From Gymnorhina tibicen (lineage: Eukaryota; Chordata; Aves; Passeriformes; Artamidae), in NCBI GenBank assembly GCA_013399875.1, contig VXAZ01008167.1:1950534-2014533 (forward strand): a stretch of DNA of 64,000 nucleotides. Direction: 5' to 3'. Position 1 is the first letter of the stretch. Every line of letters starts with the position of its first letter. Shown in pieces: positions 47,483-60,612 of this stretch. The notes beneath the pieces were generated by a model. The model did not search any database. It was not told the origin of the DNA and was given only the letters and a program-made list of their open reading frames with translations. The position numbers were made by a program, and so were the translations under genes.

Positions 47483-48319
47483 CTGATGTGACGCTGGAAG
47501 GAGAAAGCACAAGGAAAAAGAAGGGCTCTGATTTTCAAACACAAGTATTTATACAGTTTGGGGAAGAGAATAAAATGAATAAATAAACCTGTTTTAAAAT
47601 GTCTTTTTTGGAACTATGACTGAGCTCCATATTTCACACTCAGTTCACAACTGAAAAATTCCTGTGTGCACAAAAGCACTGACAGTCATCTATTTCGTAG
47701 CATAACCAGAATATGTCTTGCTTCTCTCCCCAGCCAAATTGCTAGTAAAAGCTTTAGCAGTGCAAGTCCAGCACTGGCTGGAGAGGTTCTTATTCTTCTA
47801 CCTGCCTCAGGTGCCTGTTACTGCCTCCAGCCAGAGGTTCCTGTTCTCTCAGCATAGTACAGAGCAGCTGCTCAATGGAAGCAATCACTAAGTTATTCAG
47901 TCTGAGTAGACCAGCTAATACATTTTAAAAAGTATCTCTTTGACTGAAATGCAGTAGGCAGTGCACATGTCACCTGCTCAGCTGTGGGATCTGACCAGGG
48001 TGGTGTCCTTCACCAGAGGTAATATCTTGTCTTAGTTTTAAAAGGCTTTTTTTAACCCAGATTTTTTTCTCTGTGGCACCCAACATTAAAACACAGCAGC
48101 AGAGAGAGTAGTTGTTATAAATCCAAACTACTAAAGATTTTTAAAAAGGAATGTTTTCCAAAACTTATAATAGTCAGTTCATAACATAAACCTAAAATTT
48201 AGGTCCCATCTATACTACATATAATCACATTGCAACAATGCACTGGTTCATTTCTTATTAAGCATTAAAAAACTTGTATATACATTGCAGTCTTTTATTC
48301 CCTCACCATCTGCTAAGGC

Positions 48320-48385
48320 AGTGTTAAAGGTGAGATTTCCAAAGGTACTTAAGCTCCCAAAGTGAGAATTTCTGATTTTTAAGGA
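48320..48385. repeat. Possible old palindromic repeat fragment
   Basis: aaaggtgagatttccaaagg, then tacttaagctcccaaagtga and gaatttctgatttttaagg, recalls 'gagattttcaaaggtgccta ... cccaa' old repeats of birds and turtles. Weak. Confidence 0.3.
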
Positions 48386-50257
48386 CATTATAGTTTTAGG
48401 TAAGTTGTTTTGTCTAACAGACTTCAATTAAAAAATTAATAAACAAACCAAAACCAACCTATATTTTTGGGATATATAATTTTTTTTAGCTTTTCTATAA
48501 TTGGAAGATATTAACAAAAGTGTGGTGGTTTTATAAATTTTCAATACAATTTAGCATAGGCATATTCCTGCAAAATAGGCCCAGTGATTTCTGTTCTTCA
48601 TTAACTTTCAGATACCCCTCAGTGTCACTGAGAATCAAGTATTCAGACCTCTCCAATACCTCTAAATTCCACAGTAAATATTTAAATTATGTGGCTGCTT
48701 TTGTAGGTCAAGTTCTCTTAAATGGAACAGGAACAATTGCTATCAAGGAAAAATATTTGGAAAAAAAAAAGGTGAGTAAATTTTCTGGTTTGGGTCTCCC
48801 TGCAGGACAGAACAAGGCTAGTAATTTCATTGCCAATAGATGCCAATAGAATAAAATACTTTGTGAATTGTTTTTTATTGATCAAAAGAAAAACCAACAC
48901 CCTCCCCCCAACAAACCAACAAAAAACAAACAAAAGAGCTTTTTAGCCAATTGTCTGCAAATATGTAGTAATTAAGATTTGGAATAAAAGCCCAAGTGGG
49001 TAAAACTGCCTCTGAGTATATGACCTGCATCCTAGTCCTGCCAGGTGGGTTTGAAACAAATTCCATGAAATAAGGGATGAGTGGAAGAGTAACCCTTGTA
49101 TTTCTGTCACCTACCTATGGAAGATATAGCATCTTCCAGAGCCTTTTTTATCTAGGGTAATAAAAACAGTGTAGAGATGTCTTGTGGAAGTTGCTTTCAA
49201 AGCTCTTTAAATGACATTATGAGAATTAGAAAACCTGTTCATGACAAAAGAGAAGTGAGATAACTTAAGACAAACATTGCCACACTGAAATGCAATTTAC
49301 ACTGCAAGATTAGGTTGTCCACCTGAAATGTTCAAAAGCAGCAAATTTTAAAGCAGAAATTTCAGTAATTGCAATCTGAGCTGGATATACAACTTTAAAA
49401 ATACAGTCTCTATGTATACAGGAAATTTAAAAGATTGTTATCCAAACCTGCTCCATTTCTTTTGTGCAAGGGCATCCACAGTAGGTTGAACTGGTCCCTG
49501 CCCAAAGAGCTCTCTTGCACTACACAGCTGTGCAGAGATCAGAGGAGGGCAACAGCAACAGGGATTTACTATGCATGATATCTTACAGATGTAGCAGTCC
49601 AAACCAGAAGTCAAATAAAAGTAATTGGGGGAAAATGAGTATTGTTTATGTTTGAAAAGACACCAATATCTTGATCTTGAAGCAATAAATCAGATCTTTA
49701 GCTACTGATACATTTTAAACCATAAGTTACTTATATCTGTTTATTGGCTAAAATGGTTTTGAGCCAAACTCTGCATTTCTTCTGGCTTCTGTCATGGTTT
49801 CTTTCCAGGAAGACTTTTGGCTGACTGGGTGACTGATTGGTAAGAATGAAAATGCAAGATGCATGTAATGACAGGGTTAAGAGGGCTGAGTTTTCCTCCT
49901 GATTTTACTTCGAGAGTCTTTGTGATTTTGGACAACTCAGTGCAGCTTCCAGCGCTTTGTTTCTCTTGAAGATGAAATTCCAGATGTTTTTCTTGAAATA
50001 TTTCCAGGCATACAACACCTGGCAATACTGAACTTCCAAGCAAATCCCACTTTGTTACCCAGTTTCAGACAAAACTCCAGAGAAAGCCAGAAACCTCTCT
50101 CAGCCTAATCCATACTGTATAACTAGAAAACACTTTGATTCCACTTTATTTCTCAATATGAAGCAAACAATAATTCCTAGAAATGTTGTTCTCATATCGT
50201 ATTACAATTATGGCCAAATAAAGAACATAATTCAAACATGAAGACTGAAAGATGTCC
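48386..50257. other. Unique non-coding DNA
   Basis: No gene is recognised. 48893-48935 is a low-complexity CCCTCC/CAAA tract. 49470-49560 (ggtccctgcccaaagagctc) may be a scrap of an old repeat, but too little remains to call. Confidence 0.42.
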
Positions 50258-50312
50258 TGAGATTATTTAAAACAACATTTAAATAATCTCAATGTCTCAA
50301 TGTGTCTCAATG
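50258..50312. repeat. Perfect 14-bp inverted repeat next to three TCTCAATG copies
   Basis: tgagattatttaaa (50258-50271) and tttaaataatctca (50278-50291) pair perfectly around a 6-base loop (acaaca). The right arm runs into tctcaatg repeated three times (about 50287-50312), the last two separated by tg. The hairpin is AT-rich. No transposon ends or pre-microRNA context are visible. Confidence 0.75.
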
Positions 50313-50833
50313 TTTGAAAGTGTCTGTCCCGGCCTAGAAAAGGCTGCTAAAATTATTATCTCTTTCCAAAAAGTATAACACTTTGTCACACTTCTTGAAA
50401 TCTTATCTGCTCATGAAATCATTTATTGTTGATGATGTTTTTTTATTATTAAATGTTGAAGTCCTCAAGAAAGAACTCATGTCAGGTTCAAGAGGCTGGA
50501 TGTTATCATACAGAAGGGAGGATTTTCCTTTTTATGGCATATATTTTTAATATCTCTCCACCTCTCAGGACCTCTTTATGGCCTACTTGAATCTTTTCTC
50601 TTCTTTCCTCAGCAGAGACGGTTTCCTGCATCTTAATACTAGTGACTTTCTTATAATCACTGCTCTGCTCATACTAACTCTCAAACATCTTTATATATCT
50701 GCTCTTGAAAATTCAGATCTACCAAAACCACTGCAAGAAATCAATCGGTCCAAACATGGTGTTATACTTGCTTTCTTTAGGTGAGGTCTGATTTTATGCT
50801 GTTTCTTTTTCTTGTCCCTGCTCATTGCAGACA

Positions 50834-50893
50834 AGTTGAATTAGCTGACCTTTAATGGTCCTTTCCAATCCAAATTATTCTATGATTCTATAA
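50834..50893 (+). mobile_element. CR1 LINE tail fragment
   Basis: tgacctttaatggtcctttc, then caatccaaattattctatg and attctata, is the last 60 bp of a CR1 in plus orientation with the terminal octamer repeats. Confidence 0.88.
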
Positions 50894-53157
50894 CTCTTGG
50901 GGAGTTAAAAATAGTAATGTATTTTTCCAGGCATAATATCTGTAGTTTGTAGACAAAACTTCAGCAAACAAGTCTGCCTCACCTGGAGCAGTGAAACAAA
51001 GTGTTAAACACCATAGTTTGAGCAGGTGCTCAAGGTATGATTAAAGAGTTCCTCCTGGATCCTTCAAGGGTGGTCCTCCTGAGTCAGCTCAGGAAAATCC
51101 CATCATTTCCCTGGATGGCCTCAGTGCCCAACCAAGCTTGCTTCTGCCTAGGTAGAGCACAGTTATCAGTCATGGCAAGTACTGCTCATCATTACAGTTG
51201 TTTATGCTTTTTCATCACACATTCTGGTCATTAGTGAAATAGTTAACCTTGTTGCTATTTGCATTGAGATCACCAGACTTCACTTTAATGCTCACTGAAA
51301 AGCAGGGAGATGGTTTCAATTTATATTATTCTCTGAATACTCAGGCAGACTTTTGTACCAATTACAATTTTCAGCTAGAGGTTTACTCTAAAAGACCCTG
51401 GGACAGAACAGTACTACTGACATAGCAAACCTAAGTAATTTGTGCAGGTTTAGACATAGGCAAGAAAATTGTGATTAAAAACAAAACAAATCCCAAAAAT
51501 TTTAAATGCACCAAGATCTTAAAATGGGAATGAGGGGAAGAAAGAAATTCTATGAATCCTAAAATTGGAACAGGAAGTTTTGAGGATTTTTTTTCCTCTT
51601 TTTTTTAGTAATTATAGATCCAAAAAACAGGGTTTGAGTTACTTTTCTGCTAGAAGGTAACAAACAGAACCATTTACACACTCAGTTGGTCTGGTTTTGT
51701 CATGTTTCTTACTATTTTTTCCATGCAAACCCTTCCACCGAATATCTCTCACGGTTTGAACTACTTATCTACAGGTGGTAAAATATTTGCTGCTTTGAGA
51801 TATAGAGTGATATTGCCCACTCTCTCCACCCACGTCTATGGGTTCTGAAAACCAGTCAGCCACCAAGACAGGTTTATTTGTATGTCTCCAGTCTCCTGAC
51901 CCCTACAGCAGTCTACAAAAAAAGGAAGGGTGAACTGACCTTCTTTAAGTGAGAGGTGATGTAATGGTGCTTGTTAATAGAGTCTCAGGGGTATCACGAT
52001 TGCAGGACTTTCCATTAGAGTTCCTTTTCTGGGTCTTCTCCAAGAAACAAATACAAATGTAATCACCTCATGTGCTGCAATGGAAATAGCCCCAGAGTAT
52101 CACTCCAGTGTTTCAAATCAGGCAAGCCTAGAAAATTAACATTATGCTGCATGTTTTAGTAGTGATTTCCTGCAGTACTTTTCTACATCTTTCACTGTCT
52201 TGCAAGAGGTCCTGATGTTTTTAAGAGAATAACGAGTTGTTGGAGAGGACAAGAGAAAAAAATGCACATAAAATTTTACAAAATAAAAGGAGAGAAAAGC
52301 TAGAAACAAGAGATTTTATGAGGTTCCACTACACTATTCCAGTTTCCTGTTACTGCAGGCAATAAGAACTCATATAATCCCCTTCACAAACTCCACCCTC
52401 AATCTCCTTCGATTACTTTGTACATATTTTGGAAAACTGTTCAAGAACCTCACTCGTGTGAATAGTGGAAACCTTATTGTTACTAATCTGTCATTGTTCA
52501 AGACCAGATTAGTTTTTGCCTCTGTCAGTTTAAAATGATTTTCCACATTTTACTAAAACGGTTCATTGTCTTCATGTAATCTCCTGGTTTTTTTATTTGC
52601 ATCTTTTAAGTGTTCTCATTCATGCTGTTTCCTGACTTCATGTCATGTAAAAATGTTGCTAGTCTCTTATTATTGTGTTTTTGTCATAGTTTCTAATAAA
52701 AATGCTAACTAAGATGCATTTCAAAACTATTTCTAGAGGAACTCCCAGTTTAACACAATTCATGGGTTTAGAGTCTTCAACTAGCTCCTTACTGGATTTA
52801 GGACTCATTTATTAATTCACATGTTTTCCAGTTTAATTTATGGCTTCCCATGGGACAATTTACAATGTTGAAACAAATAAATTTAATCTACCAAAGTTTC
52901 CTAATATAAAAATCATTCCTTGTTAAAAGATATGGAGCTATTCTGGCTCAATCCGTGTTTGGTAAATTCAAGTGACATCTCTTGCATGACTTTAAATATT
53001 TATTATAAAACACTGCATAGTTAAGATCAAACTAACTTTAAAATTATTCTCTTACTCATTTGATATTTTCTCACAAAATTGCTCTCAGGAGAAGAACTTT
53101 AAAGAAGAAAAATGGTGCTTGTCAATGATGTTTAACAGCTGGTAATAGAATGGATAG
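50894..53157. other. Unique non-coding DNA
   Basis: No gene or known repeat is recognised in 2.3 kb of AT-rich sequence. Confidence 0.42.
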
Positions 53158-53215
53158 AGGGCCTCATCCACAGTATGTGTAAGTCAGCTGGAATCTTTCC
53201 ACTGACTTAGCAATC
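53158..53215 (+). repeat. Fragment of an old sauropsid repeat
   Basis: agggcctcatccacagtatg, tgtaagtcagctggaatctt and tccactgacttag, in this order, follow the pattern 'gggcctgatccaca ... gtaaatcagctggagtctttccattgacttcaatgg'. Confidence 0.45.
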
Positions 53216-55410
53216 TGCAGGTCAGTCTTACAGTAGTCTAGAAAATCACCACTTCTTTTTAAATTTTGTTATCAACAAAAACATTGTGGCCCTGCTCCTG
53301 AGACAGACAAGGAATGCATATAGCATTATGAGACAGCAGAGATTTTTTTTGCTGGCTATTTAGTAACTAATTTTCCCATCATTAATTCTAGCTCAAATTT
53401 TCAATATTCTTAAGGAATACGTTACACTCATATGTTGATGAACTGTCTAGTCTGAAAAAAATTCCATCTTTAACTTTCAAGACTGTAATTTCAGAAAATA
53501 TTGCTCTGGACTTCATGTATAAATCAAGAACAGAGCAAGTATTGTGGGATTATGACCAAGTTCTTATGGAGCAGTCATAGCAATAACAACACTTGTTAAC
53601 AAAAGATAGTTATATATCATTAAAGAAACATTCAGTAGCTAATGCAATTATTTAGGGTCAGAAATTGAGTTATATCATTGATTAATAAAAACACTATTTT
53701 TGTCATTTACTCCTATTTACGGCATTTAGGTACATCCATAAGTAGTGTTTAGAACAGGCATGTTTCCTTCAAGATTCATGTTAGGAATTTTGTATTGCTC
53801 CCTTAAGCAGTTAACACATGGCATTAAAACAGTCCATAGTCAGAAATTCCCTGAATCCTCAGCACAGTGAATCAGTGCATGTTTGAAATCATGTCAAGTT
53901 CACCACATCATTCTAGTTACAGAACCAAGATATAATATAGATTTTAGCCTGCCATGCTGAGAGGAGGTGAGTGGATATCAGGCTCCAGTTATTCAGAAAA
54001 GTACAACCTCTTACTCCCTGGTGTGTTCATTACACCTGTGTTCATTTCATCAGGGATAAAACTTTTGTTTTTCCAACTCCTCAGATTCTTAAAACAGCAA
54101 TTCAGGACCTTTTCCCCAGCTACTGGAAAGTTCACACTCTTGGAGAAGTACCCTGACATTAGTAAAATAGATGAGAGATGTCTGAGCTTCAACAGCAGCA
54201 AACCCCAGGAGGAAAGTGCGATCCCTCTGTATTAGAAATTGGCAAGTGTGGGTGCCGCTGGGTTTAACCCTCCTGTCTCTATTTTTTGTACCTTGGCATG
54301 ATTTCCAGCAGGATTGCTGCTGGTGCATCTGCTAGCTCCCAGAATTCAACAATGAGGTCATTTATGTCCTCCTCTTTCACAGTCTGCCAAGACCTCAGTG
54401 TCTAAGTTTACCTGGGATAAACTTTGCCTTCAGGCTACAATCTACTTTTTCAGAGGTTTAAATATTTCAGTGACCACTTTTAAGAAGTGCTGAATAGAAC
54501 TAGGCAGATTTTTGTGGAATGAAGAGGCAAATGAAATGCAGATAATAGTTCTGAAGTTCTAGATGTTTCCACCTTTCCTCAGATCTGTCTATGAAGCAAC
54601 AAATGCAGAGCCAGCTTGGTTATTTTCATTACATTGACCCCAATTTTTTATTTTTAACCAGGAGGGAAAGGGTCGAAAAAAGTGTTAAAAAAAAAAGTCA
54701 TCCATCTAGGGATGATATAATCACGTGTTGTAGTGTTTTTGACAGGCATTTCAGTAACTATGGGAATCAACAGGGATTTGCACTCCATGCCCTGTAAAAC
54801 TAGGAGGAGGAGTAAATCCAAAGTAACAGGAGATGGTGTTGTCATGATTAAGCCAGGGGAAATATTCTGATTTAGACTAAACAACATTCAATAGAAAAAT
54901 ACGTTTTTCTGTTGGATTGTCAATACCCTCTAAAATCCATTTTCTGTGTAACTATACTCTCCCATACTGATTTATACATTGCTAGGTCATTTTTATCTAA
55001 AATGCAGGGAAAAAGTCCTCTGGAAGATATCAGCAGAGGAGTGATGGAAGAAAGGTTTTGCTTTGGTACTTTGAGACGGCATTTCTAAACTGCAAGGCCC
55101 TCAGGCTTGGTTACAGAAATACAGCCCTCAGTCAAATAAAAATAAATACTGTGTATAGGAAGAAATTTAGGAAAAGTTTAATGGATAGATCACAAGTCTG
55201 CAATCACATTTTAAATTTCTTTCCAGCAGACAATACTTCATGAGTGTTTGCTTTTTAATGTTTTGTCTCCATGTAATAGTTGCTTTCACTTTTTTGCTAA
55301 ATTTGTATCTCTACCGGACCATGAGATAAAAAGGTGGAAATCATACAACCCTGCTTTTAAATTTGCCTGTAAGACTGGCAAGAAAGGATTATAAAAAAGC
55401 GAAAAACCCC

Positions 55411-55470
55411 AACAAACAAACAAAAACAAAAAAAAAAGAAAAAGAAGAAAGAAAGAAAAAAGAAGGAAAG
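55411..55470 (+). repeat. Purine-rich (A/G) low-complexity tract
   Basis: (CAAA)n passes into an unbroken A/G tract of about 40 bases with AAAG and AAG units (55429-55470). Confidence 0.9.
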
Positions 55471-57544
55471 TCAGCTGGTATTGCACTGTCAGATTCTTAA
55501 TGCAAGTCAGCCAAACCTTTACAGTCTGACCACTCGAGCTCAGCCTGTTGCTTATTGGAGTTACCTCTTTGATTTACTTACTTCACAAGCTGAAAAGCTG
55601 TATGGATGAAATGCTGTGGTTCTGAGTAAAAGAAGAGATGAATTCCACTGTGGAAGTGTCTGACACCCTTGAAGCTGTGTCTAAACTGATATGTGTGATG
55701 TTCCCCTTTATGGTTTGGGTGTCAGACCCACCACACCCAAATCCCTCCTTACCTCTCAGTCTATGTGACTTCAGGATCTTGATTGCATTAATCTGACTGT
55801 CACAGACATCCTTTGGCATCCAGTCCCTCTCCTAAACAGATCAAGCACCACTATGAGCACAATAAGTGTTTTTTTCAGTCCCACTATTCCCATTGGTCCA
55901 GGAAACTCCCTCCGCTGGCAATTGGAAACTTGCAGCCAGTTTCTAGCCCTAAGTCATGCATGGTAGGTTTTTCACTCATTCAGCCTTATGCTGACATGTT
56001 TCTATAGCTTTAATAATCGATTCTCTTCGTGGAATATACCCTGATGCATTAAGAGGCAGAAATGACATCCCTTCTCAGCATTAATTTTGACATACTAAGC
56101 AGGCCAACACTTCCAGACTCCTGTTGCAAGTGAAACTCTCTCTTCCTCTCATTACGGGTTTCCATGAACATGCCCTGTATTTCTGTAAAAAAACCCCTTT
56201 GGATTTATACATGAGTCCGGGATTTCTGTCTCACTTAAATCCACTCACTGTGTATTAACTCCAGTCAGGCTGGGTCCAAAAATATTAAGTCTTTCAGCAG
56301 GACACACTGAGCTCAGTTTTATATCTACTTGGTACAGTACTTCCGAGAAAGTGTTACTCCTCAATATTGTACCTCTGGAGATGTCAGACTTACTGCTCAG
56401 ATATTAAATTTGTGATGTGCATGTGTGCAGCAAGCCCGAAGAGATGCAAAACATTACATTTAGTGCATACATATTTTTTTCACTGCACTTGAGCCTATCT
56501 GGCAAGTTTGGGGAGGAACAGAGCAGTTCTCCGTGCCTTAGTAGCATCCTTTACCTGTTACCAAAGTGAATGAGCAGTGATGGTGACTGAACACATGAAC
56601 TGTAGACACTGTATTTTGCAGCATCTCACCCAATTACAATTTTGATTTACCTTTTACTTGGTCAAATCTATGTTGTCTCAGAGTCCTTTGGCTTGTCAAT
56701 ATAGATAAATATGGTACCTGAACTGCTTTTGAATTTATATTTTAAATTGCCATTTTGTTCCAATGTGACAAAATTCTCAGAAGATGAAAATTTGAGCTAA
56801 TACCACGGCAGGTGTTTTTCATGGTGTGGATGAAGATGAGGCAAGTGACACTAGTTTTTCAAAGGTCTTGTTCATAATGTCTCTGTATTTATTGGCTGGA
56901 TGATTTTACAGAAGTAAACTTTACCAGATCAAATAGAAAGAGACTTTTTTTGTACAGACACAGTGACTGCTTTAACTTTCAAAAGCACTCTGCAGGGGTC
57001 AACTCATCTTCCTCTGGAAACATACCGAAGTAAGAAAAAAATGTTTTAGAGTGTTGAATTTGAGACTCAGTAGATGAGAAAGGGTAGAAAGGTGGGTCAC
57101 ACAGGATATGACACACCCAGAAGCTCTTGTTCAAATGTATGTACCTTTTGGTGAGTCAACTACAAAAGTTTTGGTTTTAAAGGTTACTGCTGCTGTGATT
57201 TACTGCAAAAAAGCATTACTGGTAGTAGGCAGAGAGCACTACTTTAGTAATGCCTCACTCCATCCAGCTATACTGTGCTTAAGTCACTGTAGCCTTAAGC
57301 ACTCTCAAATCATTTCAGTAAACACAGTTTTAACATACATGAGGATTGGGCAATAGCAAATCAGTGCCAGAGGTGGAAAATAACCCAGGACTACTGACCC
57401 TCAAGTCTATGCACTAATTAATGTAAACATTTCCTCTCTTATCCAGCAGTTAGGATTGCAAAAGGTACAAAGAGAAAGTGGAGAGTTTGCGTGTGATATT
57501 TTACTAACCTGCATCTTGTAAACATTAGCTACAATTGGACCTTT

Positions 57545-57578
57545 AGTATAAATTCCAGATTTCAGTATAAATTCCAGA
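57545..57578. repeat. 15-bp direct repeat, 19-bp period
   Basis: agtataaattccaga is at 57545-57559 and again at 57564-57578, with atttc/ttc between. A small tandem duplication. Confidence 0.9.
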
Positions 57579-58360
57579 GCACTGTTCTCAGTCAGATAGT
57601 TTTCTAATTCGTTGGTGTTTTTTGGGGTTTCCTGGCTTTGTATTAAGGGAATTACATTCACTGAGTTGCATAACAAGGATTGAGAGCTGTTCCTTGGCTA
57701 AAGCAATGCTCACACAAAGGTACTCAGTGCCAGTAAAGCTGCTTCAAGCCTGCCAACTAACCAACAGCACTTTTCTTCTCCTTTTTTTTTCCCCCTTGGC
57801 TGTGAACGGTCATTTATTGGCTCCAATTCAATCCTCCTGACAGGAAGGGTTTTCTTGAGGATAATAGAACATAGCCAGGGTGTCTGAGCCTCTGTTGGGC
57901 TTTTCCGTAACAGTCTAAATCAGTGTTTGGAAACTGTTCCATTTTGTGACTCCGTATCTTTAAGGGAAGGTGCAAGGCTCTGTGGAATAAATTTAAGCCT
58001 CTCAAGAAGATGCCCACCGTGGTCTAACTGACAAACTCTTCAGAAGACCTCTGGGGTTGCAAGCTGAGAACAGCTGTGAACTTACATCAATCTAGAGCAT
58101 TTTCAGTCTAAGGTTGGAGATGAGAGAAATATTTCCAGTGATAACTTTTTATTTAAAAGCCTGTCCTCCATTAATGGTGTTTCCACTACATTAAACCTTC
58201 TGCTTTGTCAACTTATTTACTAACAAAATGCTGAGTTCAGAAATTTCCAATTATATCAAGCCTTTCATCTCTAAAAACACTCGTCACCTTCTGAGCTCTT
58301 GAATTTGTGGGAAGAAGAGTGGGAAAAAATGAGATACAGTTCCAATTATAGTGAGCAGAT

Positions 58361-58400
58361 TTCTCTTATGCACCTGAGAGAGGAAAGGCTTTCTCTTATG
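58361..58400. repeat. Direct repeat, 30-bp period
   Basis: ttctcttatgcacctg at 58361 and ttctcttatgcatctg at 58391 differ at one base. A small tandem duplication. Confidence 0.8.
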
Positions 58401-60576
58401 CATCTGTGTGAGAAAAATTGAGGGAATTTTCCTGTTTTCTGGGTATGATCAGCTGTCAGCATCAGTTACTCACCACAAGCAAACCTTTCACTTCTGCACC
58501 CAGGTGGAAGTGTGAAATGGTATTTCTCTGTATGCACACACAGAGTTCTGCCTTTTTGTGGGTGAGCCAATAGCCCTGGTGTTTTTCTAACGTTTTCTCC
58601 CACCAAAAGAGCAGATGAGTAAGAGGTGAGTTCTGTCATGGGGAAATAGGGTGGTGAGGACATCACTGTCTCAGAGAAGTCACAAGCTAGGAAAGGATAG
58701 GACTTCATAGCCAGGAGTAAGAAGGGAAGAGTTGTACATTCTTCAGGCTGAAGTTTTTCTGGGATCTCAATCACATGTTCTAAGGTGATAATTCAGAAAA
58801 GTTTCAGGTGTTCCTGAAAACTAGAGAAAAGTCCTAAAAAAGAGGACTATAAAGCTAGATCATTGTACAGACTCAGTTATTTTCAAATGATCACTAATTA
58901 TTTCTGTTCCTGTATGTACAGATCTAGAAATCTAATTTAAGTCACTGCTTTTTTAATATCATAACCTGGAATATTAGTAATTGTCTTTTTAAAAAGTAAC
59001 TGTCAGTTGCACTGCCATGTCAGGATACTAGTACAAGATTAACTGTGTCTTCAGGAGCTGAGAAAATCAAATTTGTCTCAACTGACACTGTTTTTCCTTT
59101 ATTTTCTCATGAAGTCAGAGGTTTGCCTTCCTTTCTGTAGAAAGTGACCCAAAAAGAAGTGGAAAGTTATTTTCTGCTTTAGACCTATGACTTCCCAAAC
59201 AAAGGAATCCATCTACACTGCATTACATATACACATTATAGACAGAGCTTATTCTGACTTGTAGGGGATGTCCTGGTCTGAGATCACTCAGTAACTTGTG
59301 AAAAAGATCAAAATGATCAATACTTCCAGCAATAGACATATACCAAAACTCTCAAATCGTCACCAAAAAACAGTCAGGGAAATCATTTAAGTTTTTCCAT
59401 CTTTGCATCTACAGTATTTTTCCTTTTACATCTGCATCTACAGAGCTTTTGAGATATCCATTACATGAGTGGTAAAAGCTCCTGAGTGTGACAGGGTGCG
59501 ATTTATCTGATTCTGGACCAGCTAGAGCAAGCATCTGCTTTGTCTGATACACATACAATCTTCTACTGGCTGCCAGTCAGCTTTCACCCGTGTGGTCATC
59601 CAACCCTCATAAAACATTAATGGATTTTAGGGAGATTGAAATAATTTTTGTTTTTAGAGCCTCACCTCACCTCTTTTATTCATTGCACAGAACTTGTTCA
59701 CACCAGAATCAACATATGCAGTTCTTTGCAATGCCACATTTGCAAAACATATATCCACAGTGAACCCATACCAACCCTAAGAGACTCAACCACAAGTTCT
59801 CAGAGATCCATTTAGAAAAATGAGGGCAAAAACATCCAGGGATCCACCTCCACAGGGAATTCCTGAAGAAAACAGGGGCTTTTTTTGTATAATGACTGAG
59901 AGGGTGCTCACCAACACAATGGGTATGATAAAAAAGCCTGAGTAAGAAAGGTCTGCACAGGTGCAGTCTGTATATGCACCAAGTGGAGACATCCTCCTTC
60001 GAGTCCTGTGCACGTTGATGCTTTTACACATTTTCAGTGCTACTCAATATATATGACTGAACAAAGAGAGAGATTATTGCCATGTACAGTGCTGACACAG
60101 TCTTCAGTTGTGCATGTGTGACTTCGCAAAATTTACAAGGATTTTTGCTGTATGAAAACAAAGTTGTAGGAATCAACCAAACCCTGCCTAATTGTTAGGA
60201 GCTAAGGGCAGAATTAGATGATATCAAAATGCCTTTATGCTGCCCACTGATATTTATCTAGTTGAATGCTGCTTATGCAGAAACCAAAACCTTCTGGAAT
60301 TGCTTCCAATGTGATAAGGACTGATGAACAGAAAAGCTATTCAGGAAAAGGTCCTTCTTGTGTGGAAGGAGGCATAAAAGGAGTGGGGGATACTGTGATG
60401 CAGAGGAAGTGAAGTGTAATGTGCCCTCTCTGAGGGTCATTGTAAGTCTTAGAACTGGGATAGGGGTTCTGTGAGGGCAGAGAGGAGGAAGAAGAGATAA
60501 TGAAAGTGTTCATGCACAGAATGAATATTTTCACTGAAATGAAGACTGAAAAACCTGGTTACCAAAAAGTAGAAAC

Positions 60577-60612
60577 TCCTTTTCTTCTTTCTTTTTTTTT
60601 GTCTTTCTTTTA
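60577..60612. repeat. Pyrimidine-rich simple repeat
   Basis: A CTTT/CTT tract with a run of about nine T (60592-60600), nearly unbroken. Confidence 0.85.

Noticed and set aside
49470..49560. Old repeat scrap (ggtccctgcccaaagagctc)
   Set aside because: Only one short word matches a known pattern, and the flanks do not support it.
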